From assembly GCF_027942865.1 (NCBI RefSeq), contig NC_134526.1:18085784-18149783 (forward strand): a DNA stretch of 64,000 nt. Reading direction: 5' to 3'. Source of the DNA: Odontesthes bonariensis. Lineage: Eukaryota; Chordata; Actinopteri; Atheriniformes; Atherinopsidae. Shown here piece after piece: positions 44,031 through 57,500 of the stretch. A program made the translations under genes and the position numbers. Position 1 is the first letter of the stretch. Each line of letters starts with the position of its first letter. The notes beneath the pieces are model-generated. The model saw nothing but the letters and a program-made list of their open reading frames with translations, was not told the DNA's origin and did no database searches.

Positions 44031-44036
44031 AATAAA
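44031..44036 (+). terminator. AATAAA polyadenylation signal of copy B
   Basis: AATAAA in GAATTCAATAAACC. The matching site in copy A reads TATAAA (near 39027). Copy B has lost the signal used by A, so this one may replace it. Confidence 0.6.
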
Positions 44037-44247
44037 CCAGATCAAACATTTTCCTGCATTACAGTCCAGCTTTGTGGTTGTGTATTTTATTCTGTAGACA
44101 TTTCATTTAAATATAACTGGATATAAGAAAGTACTTGTAGTACTTGCCTCTGTTTATGATTTATTGTGTGGAATTAGGGATCCTCCCCACAGGCAAATTG
44201 TGATGGACGCTGTCCAGAAAAGGAACAAGTGCAAGAACTCACTATAA

Positions 44248-44312
44248 TACCAATAATTAATATAATAATATATTATTATTATTATTATTATTATAATATA
44301 ATAATATAATAA
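44248..44312. repeat. (ATT)n/(TAATA)n microsatellite, copy B only
   Basis: A/T trinucleotide tract that interrupts sequence contiguous in copy A near 39240-39252. Confidence 0.9.
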
Positions 44313-44639
44313 CAATAATTGAACTCTAGTTTATTTCATTTCTAAAAGCAAATGTGTGTTTTGTGTGAACAGGAATGGGTATGGCCTTGTCAAACTCTGC
44401 ATTTTGTATATTTTTTTTAAACAAGGTTGTTATGCATTTATAGTTAGTTTCTAATGTACTCTGTATTATGCCTTGTTTAATACATCTGGATTGTATGGCC
44501 GAGGCTGTGTTTAATGCAGACCAAATCAAAGCTCAGATGCGTATAGAGTATGCTTTATCATGGTCATTTATTTCCTTTCTAACCAAGGTGGAAATATGAA
44601 CACATCCTGAATATGTGTGTCGCTGTAAACGATCTTGCG

Positions 44640-45141
44640 TTTGTTGCATGGAGTGACGTCATCACGTGATCTGGTCAACGACTCAGCTGTTAGACGATGG
44701 ATTCAATGGCCCTCGGAAATGTTGGAAACGCAACTGAACGACAAAATGGCACACAATACAATATTTCCATAAGAAAAATATGATATTGTTTGTAAAAATT
44801 CAACTTTCTTTTATACTAATGAGTATTATTTGCCTCCACACAATCTCCTGCAGTATTTCGGTGTTTTCCTAGGGAACGTTTGTTTTTGGTTTACCGGGAA
44901 TCGTAAGAACTACAAGGTTCGGAGGAGTCCAGGAAAGCAGCATTGGACAAGTGAGGAATAAATAGGAAGAAATCCACGTAGCCTGTCTTGCATCGTAATC
45001 GTACATCCGCGCGCTGTTCTCAATGTGTCCGTTTGTTTAAAGAAAAGCCGCTTTCAGTAAAGGGAGTAAGGGTGTCCAGAGTGGCGGGGTAACACGGGAA
45101 TACCCACACTGGTCCTGTTTGCTGAAAGGGAGAGGACTAAA
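44640..45141 (+). promoter_or_regulatory. spag9: probable spag9 promoter and 5' UTR
   Basis: Holds a perfect CRE TGACGTCA (44654-44661) next to an E-box in TCACGTGA (44662-44669), about 480 bp upstream of the ATG. From about 44870 the sequence becomes more CpG-rich (TCCGCGCGCTG, GGAAGAAATCC), as for a housekeeping promoter. No TATA box. TCACGTGA also fits the core of the TFEB/MITF lysosomal motif. Factor binding is inferred. Confidence 0.5.
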
Positions 45142-48100
45142 ATGGAGCTGGAAGACGGAGTTGTGTACCAGGACGACCCGGGGACATCAGCAATGATGTC
45201 TGAACGGGTGTCGGGCCTGGCCAACTCCATATACCGCGAGTTCGAGAGGCTTATCGGTAAATACGACGAGGACGTGGTGAAGGAGCTGATGCCGCTGGTC
45301 GTGGCCGTGCTAGAGAACCTGGACTCGGTGTTTGCAGAGAAGCAGGAGCACGAAGTGGAGCTGGAGCTGCTGAAAGACGACAACGAGCAGCTCATCACCC
45401 AGTACGAGCGGGAGAAAGCGCTCAGGAAACATGCGGAGGAGGTGAGTTGAATGGAAGTAGAGAGTAAACCAACACACAGACAAGCACTACTCTCTGTATC
45501 CATTTGCAGGGGAATGAGAGTTGTATCAGGTGCCTTTTTTCTCCCAGCATCCCTGAGCGGCGAGTTAACCTCCACACGTGGCCTGGCAGCATCCATGGTG
45601 GTTACTGAAGATGTAAACAAGGCAAAATCAGCATAAAAGCTAACGTCAGGCTGAAGTGGCCCTGTCGCTCTCTTCTAGCCGGATTGCCAGTGACATAACT
45701 CTGTAATCCACGGATAGACAGACTGAGTGTATCCACAAAGACACGAGAAACAAAACTCTCACACACCCTTTTGTCACACACACACTTGTCATCTATCAGC
45801 TTGTCTTTTGCATAGGATAAAGAAGTCACGTCCGAGTTCTGCGAGACCCAGACTGAGGAAACAGCAGGTGAAAGTGACTCAGCGTTTTGGTCCATCACTG
45901 TAGCACATGTAAATGTGACAAGAAGCGAAGAGGGTGCAGATTTGAAATGACAGATACGCGTAGAGAGCTGTAAATGTGAGAAAACATCTCATCACAGCTT
46001 TATTCAGAGTACTGATGACTTTACCATTCAATACAAGGTTTGTTTCTTAGGTATGAAAATTATGAACTGCAAGCAGCCCATAATTTCAACCTTTCAGAGC
46101 TTAGAAAAGCATGCTTGGTCCAACTCGAACTGCTCGATATTTTATTTATTATAACCAACCAAATGTAGTTAAAGTAAAACCTAAATGGTGCTGGAGTTTT
46201 GGGGGGTGATGCCATGTTAATTGATGGATACAAAAATATATGTCATGAAATCTGGGTCAGTATGATTTTAATATATGCAAATAGGATGGCATTATTAGAT
46301 GTATAGAAGGGACTTTTTATTATAAGGCATTCATTTTTCGAAAACACCCCCAAAGGGCCTAACTTTTTTATTTTTTTTGTTTTTTCCAGTTAGGGTTGGA
46401 GACATTGAAAAGATGACAAGGGTCTCAGTAAAGTTTGTTTCTTTTTTGTGGCGTCATGAGCAGTGTTACGGCGATATACTGGTTTCACAGTTGCCGTGAC
46501 GTAAAACTCGATGACACATTCTTGATGAGCCACGGGCCGCAAACTGCATGTTGATCATTTAAAGACAAAGGTCTGGATCTCACTGTAAGGCAGGCCTGCC
46601 TTGTTCTTCCAATGGATGGTTGTGGAAGTCTATAAATAATAAATTTCCAACATTTGGGGTCGAGACGTTCTTTCATATTTGCCCATTGGCTCCACCAAGT
46701 CCAGTTCATCTCAGACAGTATTTTCTATATCCCATTTGGATCTCATATAGATGTGTGCACCTCCTTTTGTCCTTGACTGGCTGGTACGCTCATCATCTTG
46801 AGCCTCAAACGCACAAGAAGAAAAAAATCTGTTACTATTCATTTGATGCTGATTGTGACTGGTAATGATAAGTATAAGTATAGTAATAACTGTATTAATA
46901 GTGTATCATAGGGCTAACCCCGGTGCTTCAAAGCTTCTAAGGATGTGAACGTCACGTGCTAGTGTTTGCCTGCAAACTGTGATTTAAGGTTAAAGGAGCA
47001 CTTCATTTGCAATTTAGCGTCAGATATCCAAGATAGATTAGGAATGTGCTACATTCCCTTTTAATGAAATGTCTGTGTAAGACTGAGGGGGAACGCAGTC
47101 ATCTCCTGAACTCCACAGGGGCAGATTATCATACAGTTTTCTGTTAGCACTGTGCTGTCACATTAAGTTCATACGTGGGGGAATTGGTGAGTTGGCAGGT
47201 GCGTTCTGAACAAATGCTCCCTTTCCTTACTTTCTCAGACACGGCCAGCGTACGTGAGCTCTCCAGGAGGCGTGCACGTGATTTTGGCCGGGATAGTTCC
47301 CACGGTGTTGCATGTGTAGTTGTTTTTTTTTATAAATGCACAGCGGGCTTACGTACAGTATGAAGACCGATGTGATATGGCACGGACCGTCTGTCACAGC
47401 TTGTTTCTTTGACTCGGGGTTTTTGCCCCAGCAGGGAAACTGGCCCAGTGTGCTGCGGACATGCCGCGCACTCACAGATGCTGAAGCAGGGTGACAGCAG
47501 TGGCAAACACTCACACACATGCACTGACAATCCAGCTGTGCTCCGTACTGTTATAGTAACATGTTATATCAACTGTAGACGCACATATAAGCACGACACT
47601 GGTGTTCTTTGGATTGCCCTGGGAACGAGTTTGTCCACACCCCTGAGGAGGACTGAGCAAGGCTGCGTTGAGTCTGCTGGAGAGGCATGGCGTTACTTCC
47701 AGGTCATGTGATCCTTTGTTAGTAGAGAAACATCATGCAGCTTCCATTTTTGCATTTTCTTCCTTTGTGTCATTGTCTTAGGTTCAAGACTCCCCCATTC
47801 CATGAGCAAAAGATTGAGGGTGTCACGTGTCTTTTTAGGAAGCTGCTCTCAGATATCAGGAACAGTTAAATTAGTCACATTTCTTGATGTTTTTTTAGGC
47901 CTTTTACGTACAGGGAGAGACCAAAGTGGTGAGGTACAAAGTGTGATGTAAATGTAGCCCATTTAGTGTTCAGAGCAGGTCGGTCTGAGAGTGAGTCCAG
48001 AAATAGATCATCCCAGTTCTGCTGTAACTTTGTTTTCTCTCGTCTTTGATGTCATTTTCGAAGATGTAGACATTAAATGAAACATTTCAAATTACGACTA

Positions 48101-48469
48101 AAACTGATGAGAAAATAAAAATATAATTTAGGGAATCTAGGGAACACATTTGTAGTTTTCTACCAGATTGGCATCTATCAGGCCTCTCTGTGACCACCGG
48201 ATTGCTTTGATTGATATTTCTCACACATATACTGTATTGCGAAATCAAAACAGTGGTAAGAAAATAATGCCACGGATGGAAAAGATCAGTGTGAGTGTGA
48301 ACCTAAAGCAGAATTAACAAAGTTATTTTTTACTTTGCAGTCATATAGTGCAAGGCAGTCTTCTTTGTGCTTAATTGTACATCAAAGCAAAGGAAGACTT
48401 GTGTGCCCAGAGGAAGTAGAAGAACCCCATTAGGGCATAGGCTTGCTCAGCTGGACAGGATGTTTATGG

Positions 48470-48501
<32 letters not shown>

Positions 48502-51500
48502 ACACATGCATATTTTTCTGTTCAGAGGTCCGCCCCTGGGAGAAACCGGAGGGAAGTACAATTTTCTGATCCTAATGCACATGTTTTCAAATCTGTCATC
48601 ACAGAACGGGTTTTAGAAAGTGCAGCTCATGTGCCTGTTTCTACACACAGTGTGTGTTTAAGATACGTGTGGGTTGTGATGAATCACGTGGTAAGAACGC
48701 ATTCTCATTATAGAAACCAGGTGATGATGGAAACAGTAGCCGCTTATTTTGATAAGCAGCTGATAGATCATCAGTTGTTCGATCGCTGCTGTGGTTTTAG
48801 TTGCACGTTTCTTAGATACAACATCTTAAACTAATGAGACGGTGAAATGAAAACTGTGAATGCCTTCATAAACGGCATCAGACCGTTTATGGAAAATAAG
48901 TTTAGATTGTTTTATGATTACCCAAGTGCCAACGAGTCTGATCAAGCTCTCTGTGTCTATGTGTGTTGTGGTTGAGCAGAAGTTCATGGAGTTTGAAGAC
49001 ACTCATGAGCAGGAGAAGAAGGACCTGCAGAACCACGTGGACAGAATGGAGTCTCACTCTCGGCAACTTGAACTCAAGATCAAGAACTACGCAGACCAGA
49101 GTAAGCACTCACTGATGTGATAATTAGGATTTGTCAGATATAATTTATTCTTTCTGTTCTCCTCTCCTGCTTCTGCCATTCTTTTTGGTTCTCTTCATAT
49201 TTGACTGTGATGCCTTTCTCACTGCTTGACACGCACACAGATATTTACACTACCACATGCTCTCTCTTTCTCCATCTTTTCTGGGGTAACAGTAATGGGA
49301 TTATAGGATTTCTGTTCCACCCGTGACTTTACATTGCTTCTCATCTTATTGGTGGATTAGGCAAAGTAGGCATTTTGACTAGGTGGAAAAAGTAGATTCA
49401 CACACTGAGGAGTGTCTTGTGGCAAAGCGGCACAGCTGGTTAAAGTGAGTCACTCACACAGAGTTTTGTGGGGGACGGATTTTCTTCTGCCCATATTCTG
49501 AGAAACCAAATGTAAATGGGTTGTAAATGTCTCCTATTGTCTGGTTGCAGTCATTGTTTTGCTGTTTCCCCTGGCTGCATGAATGCAGTCCCCTCGAGTG
49601 AACCCACACAGTTTGGCTAGTCACTGGGTGGAATCAAGTCACTGCCACTCCCTGTGGTTAATCATTCATTGACTACTGTGTGCTGAAGCATCTGATCGAA
49701 ATTGCTCCGAGAGTTATAGTCCATATGTCACGTGTCAAAGATAATAAGCACTGTCAGCGTAGCCTAAAGCTGTCTATTGAATTAAGTTCATCTGCAAAGA
49801 TAAAAAAAACAAAACCTTTTAATAACCCCAAAGAGAAATGAACAAAAAATATTCCATTTGAACTAGAAATAATAATAATAATGATTATTAATGCAATGGA
49901 ATAAATGTCCGTTCATTGATGGTTTTATTGCAGTTATTTGAGTTGTCTGTCATAGTTGTGCAGAATCTATGTTTCCCACAGTTTTTTTTGCACATCTTTT
50001 ACCAGAAAAACATTGTTGACATTATTGTCGTGGATTTATTTGCAAAGCAATTTAGCTTTAACCTAAACTGAAACGGAGAGCTCAGGGATTTTTGGAGGGG
50101 TCGTACAATTACATTGAATAAGACCCACGTTGTAAAGCACTTTCAAAGAACTTAGACAGGATTGGAAATGAGGGTATTCAGGTGTGGACCATTTGCCTGT
50201 TTCACAAAACTTAAAAGGTAAACAGCATTGTAATTTGTTCCTCATATGTTCTAATGCTCTTTGACAAAAAATGGCAACTATATGAAATGCCTGTGTGGTT
50301 TAGACTAATACTCAAATGTAGCTGGAATGTTCCAACAAAATGACACATTCAGGGGCAACGTGAGAATTAGCATCCTGCCTAAGGATACCTGGACTGTTAG
50401 ATTGGAGCGGTTGAACCCACACCCCTCTGGTTGAAAGACTTAACGCTCCACCTCCTGGGCTAAAGCCGCCTCACCATTAATCATTCACATTTGTTTCTAA
50501 AATCTCACTTTTCTTCACTTTTCTTCACAGATTAAGGCTGACTTTTACAAATAATTTTAAGATATGTTCCTGTTTTTGCTTCGTAATGATTTGTAATTCC
50601 TCACTGTGTTAATGCTCTAATGATGAAAATTGAAATAGTTTTTACACAAACCACCCTTTAGTCTGTCCATGAGCCTCAGCCTATAACAATGTATTGGTCA
50701 TTAAACTGCTCCCACACTCCCATACAGTTTCCTTTTCTGTGGTGTTTTTTTTTTTTATATTTTATTTATAGATTGATTGAATGGATGCCAGCCTTATATT
50801 TGGCTTCTCCACAAAGTGATTTGTCATTCTTGCTAACACGGCTCCACACACAATGAGTAGGAACCACCTCAGCTGTCTGTCCTGCGTGAAGCCTTTTCCT
50901 CTCACTTCATCTCTCGCCTCCTGAAACTGGATGAGTCACTGCAGCCGAATGAAATCCCGCGATGGTGTCGAAGTGCACACATAAGTGAGACATCATCCGA
51001 CAACATGCAGAAGCTGTAGCTGCTGTAATTGATAGTATCCAGGCTTTACACTCCGTCTGGTGCAGCAGCTCATAGCGTGGCTTTGGGTAAACCTGATGCG
51101 CTAATAGGGGATTAGGTGTTTTTTGTCACTTCGTAAGTCGTCCGCATTTGAGTGAGATTACCCTCTCTGCCTAAGACAGCGCCTGCCTGGTTGAGTGAAA
51201 TTATTTTACTCTGTTACACTGTACTAAGGTTCATGAAACTATCACACAAGCAAGATTGAAATAATGATGTTGTTCTTTTCCTGTGAGGTGAAATGAAGGA
51301 CTAAAGTCCTTATTGCTCTCTGATTTACACTCGTAGGGATTTTGTAGCTGATTCCCTGTTTATGGCCTCTATAAAAATGTCCGTCTCACTTGTCGTTTTT
51401 CACGTTGTTTTGTTGTTTTCTTTGTCTTGGCAGCTTGTAAAGCCACCGCCTTAGACTGATGAGTGCTGTGTTCTGTTTCAGTCGGCAGGTTAGAGGAGCG

Positions 51501-54500
51501 AGAGCTGGAGCTCAAAAAGGAGTACAACTCCCTCCATCAGCGGCACTCGGAGGTAAGGTAGAGGCGAATGGCTGAGGAAAGGAAGGAAGGAAATATTGTT
51601 GCCTTAACTCATGGCTAGTTTCCTCTGAGTGTTTTGCTTTTACCGCTGCAGATGATTCACAACTACATGGAACATGTGGAGAGGATCAAAATGCAGCAGA
51701 TTGGTGAGACTTCAGAGTCTAGCGCGGTCGGCCGAGTCAGGTAAGATCATAGCAGCGTTGCCGTGCGGCTTTTCGTGGAGAAAGGCCTCCAATTCAAAAC
51801 AGTAAGCCCAGTAAGCCTTTGTGGTTCGACGTTATCTTTAGAGAACACATGATTAAAAAAATCTTTTTTCTCATCCTTGAAGGAGGGAGCGGCCTCTTTC
51901 TTTGGGGATTTTCCCTTCACCTGGGGGGGCGTCGCTTATAATCCCAGATACCCACGCCAGAGCAGAGACTCCAGGCACAGAGGGCTGGAGGCTCACTGAC
52001 TCATCACAGCCACGGTCCAACACTAGTCTCAAGGTGGGGGTGTGTGTGTGTGTGTGGCGCCTCCCTGCAATAATTTATGCGTGACATTTCAACAGAGAAT
52101 AATTTTGTGTCCGATTCTGACTAAATGATATCAGCCCGATGACTCACTCTCTGGGGCATTAAGAAATGGACATATAGCATGCAGTCTACCACAGTGGAAA
52201 AGAAATAATGCCTTTTTTGAGTGCTCCGACAATGATGAACAAATCATCTTAATCCCCCCCCCCCCCTTCCTATTTATTTGGGCTATATTTGGCGACGTGT
52301 CAAATGCTGATTATCTAAAATGCAAAGCAAAAAAAATTTGTGCTCTCTGATGGCATCAATGTTCTCTTCTGAGGATGAACTAATGTTAAAACACAGTCAC
52401 CCTTGCAGCTGTGAACAAACACAAGGAAATACACAAATTAGGACAATGATATGGACACTTTAGTCGCATCTCCAGTAGTTTTGCCAGGTCTAAAGGATGG
52501 ATGAGTTTTGGCTTTGGATCCATTTGAAAATAGAGGGCCTTTGATAAGGCCCGGTTGTGCTTATGTGTACTTTGGTTGGGGTCTGACAAGGCTGCCCCTG
52601 TTTTCAGACTCCTCTTTAGCCGTTAATGAATATGCAAACAAATCAGGTGCAGCATCCAGAGGGGATAATGAAATGTATCACATGATTATTCATAGCTTCT
52701 ACAGTTTTCCTTTTTGGTTGCATCGACAAGTAATCTCCCATTTGAATTTTCATGTTTATCGTAGGATGCGTATCCAGTGAGTGTAAGTCACATTTAACTG
52801 CTTTAAATACTACTGGGAACACAGCTAATTCTTATCATTTTGACATGAATATAGTGTCACTTGTGACTGTATTTTTCAACTGTTTCATGTGCAAAATTGC
52901 ATTTGGTACATCTTCAGCATGTCGTCTGTGTTATCTGCGGCAGTTGGGACCTGTAGGTTGTGGCGTTCTCTCATTCCAGAGCTGCGTTTTTGTTTCAAAC
53001 TGGGACATCATCTCTGCGGCGCCGTGCATGGTGGGGGTGATGCTGCTGTATGGCACGCAGCCAGTCACCGAGATAGAGAAAGTCTCGCTTCACTGCGATT
53101 GGAGCTTATGTAATCACAACAACGGGATGGTTGTTGTTGTTGTAGCGCAGCCTTTTTGAACACGGATAGCTTTGATATGCAGATGAGCAGAGACATGATA
53201 TGTATTTATTTGAGCAGAATCGGGGATGGCCAGTGACACGATAATTACGTGCGTGTGAACACATGCCAGCCATGATTTTAATGTCCATCAGCAGTCTGAG
53301 TCACAAAAGCCAAACCATTTCATTGCCTCTAAAAATGGCATGATTACAGTTTGTTTTTTTAAATCGTTGCATTTTATGTTTTTTGTGATGAGGTTCAAAA
53401 CAGTTGTTTCTTTATTACATCATTTGATATTATAACACCAAACTTTGTAGCTAAAACTTGCAAATGCTAAGATGAACCGGAATGCTTAGCTTTGTTTTAC
53501 TCTACTACCAAAATGTGTTAAATGTCAATAGTGAATATTGTTTTTGGCTACCAACTTTTTATTCTATTACAACAAATATAGCTTCATCACTATAATAATT
53601 TTTTGAATCATAAATAACAAAAGTTGCTTGTTTCCAAATTCCATCAGAATACAAATAGAAAGTTAAAGTTGTGACTGTAAACGAGACTCAACAGACAGTT
53701 TTCCATTAGTTCTCCAACAGCTTTAAGGTTAAGATGAAATATTGAAACTATTCACTAATTAACAGAATAGTTGGTGCTCATTTCTTTTGCTGACTGACCT
53801 ATTAGTTAATCAGCAAGTTTACAAAAGTCTTCAGGCACTCCGTCTCTATTGAAAGATATATAATGGTACATTATACATGGAAAACAATGGACAAAAATGC
53901 ACCAAATATCTTGAAGAAGGTCGGGTCTATTGCTTGACTGTGTTAGACTGTGAGATATTCCCACACACACACACAGCTTACAGGTGTTTACATACACTTT
54001 TCCATTCACTTCACAGACATGCACACTTCTGGGTGTTTGCATTTCTGTTGAACTGCTTCTCCACATGTGAGCTTCATTGTTACTCTTCCCCCCCAAGCAG
54101 TTGGACTTTGTGGACCCCCCAAAGGAAAGGGAGGGTAAGAGTGCGCAGGACTCTACTTCTTGGGGGAATTCACTGGCAGACGACTGCAAGGTAGTTGGAT
54201 GAGTGTCAGCATCAGCACTCCTGCACTGGCTGTGGACCCCACAGTTTATGTTTGCTTGTGTGTGGGCTTCGGTGCTCTAGTTTCCTCCATCACGCTGTTT
54301 CATCCCTTCAGAAACGTCTCATACGCCGTGCACTTAGAGACCCTCACTTCAGAGACCACCTGTGCTGTTTAGTGCCACGTGCAACCACGTCCTGTCTAAA
54401 GGCAAACCTGCAGTGCACATATGGAACCTGCTAGTTATTGATGTGTTAAAGTTAATTAGGGCTTGGTTGCATGTGGCGTCTAATTTTGATGTCATTTTAG

Positions 54501-57500
54501 TTCATATGCATGTGCTTTATGTTTTACTTTGCTTCATTCATGTAGATTTTCAACATTAATGATCGAGCCATTCTACAATGACATTTGACATTTAAAGCTA
54601 GAGCTCTGTCCTTTTAGCGTTGTAGTTTTTCTTACTAGATTTTCACAAGAATAAAATTTGTGTTTATTCTGAAATTGTTTGTTTACTTTCTGTGGATTAG
54701 TTTCGTGTTGAAGAGGAGAAGTAACAACCTCCACTGTTGTCCTTGTTTCCGTTTGCTGACGTTGTGTTATGCCCTCCGCAGTCTGTGTAGTGCTGTGTTT
54801 TTGTGCCCCTCCTGCCCCCCTCGTTCATGTCATCTCTATGGGTCTGATGTGAAAGCTGTCATTGATCCGCTCACAACTTTGTGCTTCAATGTTATTTTCT
54901 TTATGTGGGAATTGTTTTCTTGAGTTCCACATTCATCTAAACAATTCCACTTAGCTTTGTGTTTCAGAGTTTTGTGCTCAGGGTTTTTGTCTTGCTCTGT
55001 TTTCTTTGTGTAGTGAATAATTTGTGAGTTGCTCAATGTTTGAGATAGCTGAGAGAAACTGGACTCTCGTGTCTTGTGTCTTGTGTCTTATGTTATTCTG
55101 TCTACCTAATGTAGCCTGTTCAACCATCAACTCTTTTCTACTGTTGTTTCCTTTCACACAATGTTTTCTGAATATATGTTTTGTTGTCTGAATGTGTTAG
55201 AATGGGCACCAGTTCACTTAAGGTGTTTTTACACGTAACTGCAAATGTTGGTGTCAAATAATTCCTTTTTTATTACAGGATGAATTGTCAGACTTCCCTG
55301 GCTCCAAGCCGGCAACACCAATGCCCACCACTGCCTCAGACATGGAGAAGGAAGATGGGAACAGTAAGAGCATGGAGGTGCAGGCCGCACCAGGGACCAG
55401 ATCTATATCCGTGGGTAGGTGAAACTATTATCATATTGTGTTATTTTTTTTCTCTTATTTTTTAATTTGAACCAAATCTCTTACCTGTAATTCTCAGAAT
55501 GGCAGTGTTTGGCACTTTGGTGCAGGACTTCAGAGTTTTTTTGTCACAGAGTGAGACATTTTTTTATATTTAGATGCATCGGTATGACTTAGAAACACGC
55601 CCGCAGTTTCTTCGTCGTCATCACATACCCAGAAAGGTGCGAGAAGTGGGGTGTATGTCATCTGTGAGAGAGAACGAAAAGCTAAACACAAGGCTGACAT
55701 CATCGTAAGAATGTGGGGCGGTAACCGTGCACAGCGGGTTGTGAACCTCTTGGGTCCGCTCAGCAAGCGGCCCCTTGTTGTTGTTCTTTTTCGGCCCTTT
55801 GGCCTATCTGTTAAAAAAGAAATAAACACTCAGAGCCTCTTGTGATAGCACTGTTCCAAATTTATGATGAGGATAGGATGTGGAATCGGCAAAAGATCTT
55901 GTCTTGATTCCTTCTAATAGAGAGAATATCACACACTACAGGATTAGCCTCTAAAATAATCTTTTGGTCCATTTCTACTAATCATAACAAAATACTAAAC
56001 AATAACACTAATCTATTCACTGCAAGGTGAAAATATGATAAAGAACATTTGTATCATGACCCTCAAGATTAGAGCAGATCTACTGCAAAGGCAGGAATGC
56101 TAGTTTGTTGGTTAGACCGAAAGCTTTTGAATCAAAACACAACAAACTATGCAGGAACAGATGCTCTGGTGAAGTGACAAGTCTGTAGCAGAGACTGAAA
56201 TGACAGGAGAGTTCAGCACATCTCACCACACAGTAAAGGAACAGCTGCCGTTCAATACATTTGCGGGTCCCATTTAAAGGTTTGAAAAAGAACATGCAAC
56301 TCAATACGTATTTATTCAGTTTTACCAGCACTGCTGTTAAAAAGTTGCTGTTAGGTCGGAGCCCTCTTGATATCGCGGAAGAACCCTTTTTTTGTGTGTG
56401 TTGCATCAAACTGAAAACCCCTTTTTTTTTCTATTTTTACAGTCCCTCTCTTATTGCTGTGTGTCTTGTGCAGGTTTGCCAGAAAACGAGGACACCTCAG
56501 ACGTGCAGGATATCATAGAGTCCACTCCTGAGCTGGACATGGATCTCATTGGATACAAACCCTGCAGGTAGCACAAGGAGTACACAGTCGGGGCAACTCG
56601 AATCAAAGTTTGAAAGTGTAGCAAAACATCCCTTCTTGCTGTTTTTATTCTGTCAGCACTCCTACCAAAGGCATCGAGAACATGGCATTCGACCGCAACA
56701 CAGAGTCCCTTTTTGAGGAGCTGTCGTCTGCCGGCACCGGGCTCATAGGGGATGTGGATGAAGGGGCCGATCTGCTGGGTGAGTTAAAAGCTTTATCTTT
56801 ACCGAAGCATCACAGCACTGTGAAAAGTGTAGCGGCACTCCTGTCATTTTTTTTTTTTTTTTAATGAAATGGCTCTTTTGGCTACTGTCTCTCCCGCGGT
56901 GTTTACAATACTTAAATGTTTCTCTAGAATGAATGCACTTTTATAGATGCATCTACATTGTGGCGCTGAGTTACGATTGTTGTAGTTCTTTCAGGGTTAT
57001 GCTAAAGTCGAAGTTTAACAGTGGTTAGTGGTTGGCCTGTCACAGCAACTAATCACATAATCATTTTTAGCCATTTGAGATCACCATGGTAATATCTCCA
57101 TGTTAACCATCTTAATGCCACAAGGTGAGACTAAGTCAGATCTCATTTTCCACATTGTTTTCAACCGTTTTTGCCTCCCCTGTCACCCGCAGTGGGCGTG
57201 GCATATCTTTACAGTTTTTGTTTAAGACCTACAAGCAGAAACTGAAATTAATATTTTATTACTTATGTTCTTTTGTACGTTTCCAATAAATGGTCTATTC
57301 TTATTCTTCAAAATAGATGAGATGTTCTGGTCTCGGGAAGTTTGATTTAGACTTAAATGTTATGTAAAATATTTCTCAAATATTCTTAAATATACTTTTG
57401 GCAATTTGATTTTCATTCTGTCCTATTTTTTTCTTTCTTTTGTGGTCATCATCATCAGCTTTATTTATAAAGCGCTTTAAAACCAGCTATAGCTGAAACA

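Larger units (their letters stand above)
39748..44806 (+). repeat. tandem duplication unit B (5.1 kb, IFI44-like gene)
   Basis: Direct copy of unit A, head to tail. The junction with unit A is at AATTCA|AGAATAGAAAC, sharing only a few bases, which fits unequal or microhomology-mediated joining. It lacks the pogo and L1 insertions of A, has its own 389-bp insertion and an (ATT)n tract, and has lost about 250 bp of 3' UTR. Confidence 0.9.

Noticed and set aside
47175..48834. Several 60-155 residue frames in spag9 intron 1
   Set aside because: Frames overlap on both strands, one is built on a CA microsatellite, and none links to splice sites in phase.
54099..54135. Exon-like block between CCAAGCAG and GTAAGA in spag9 intron 5
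   Set aside because: Its 34-nt length would shift the reading frame between exons 5 and 6, and it has no match to JIP3/JIP4 sequence I know.
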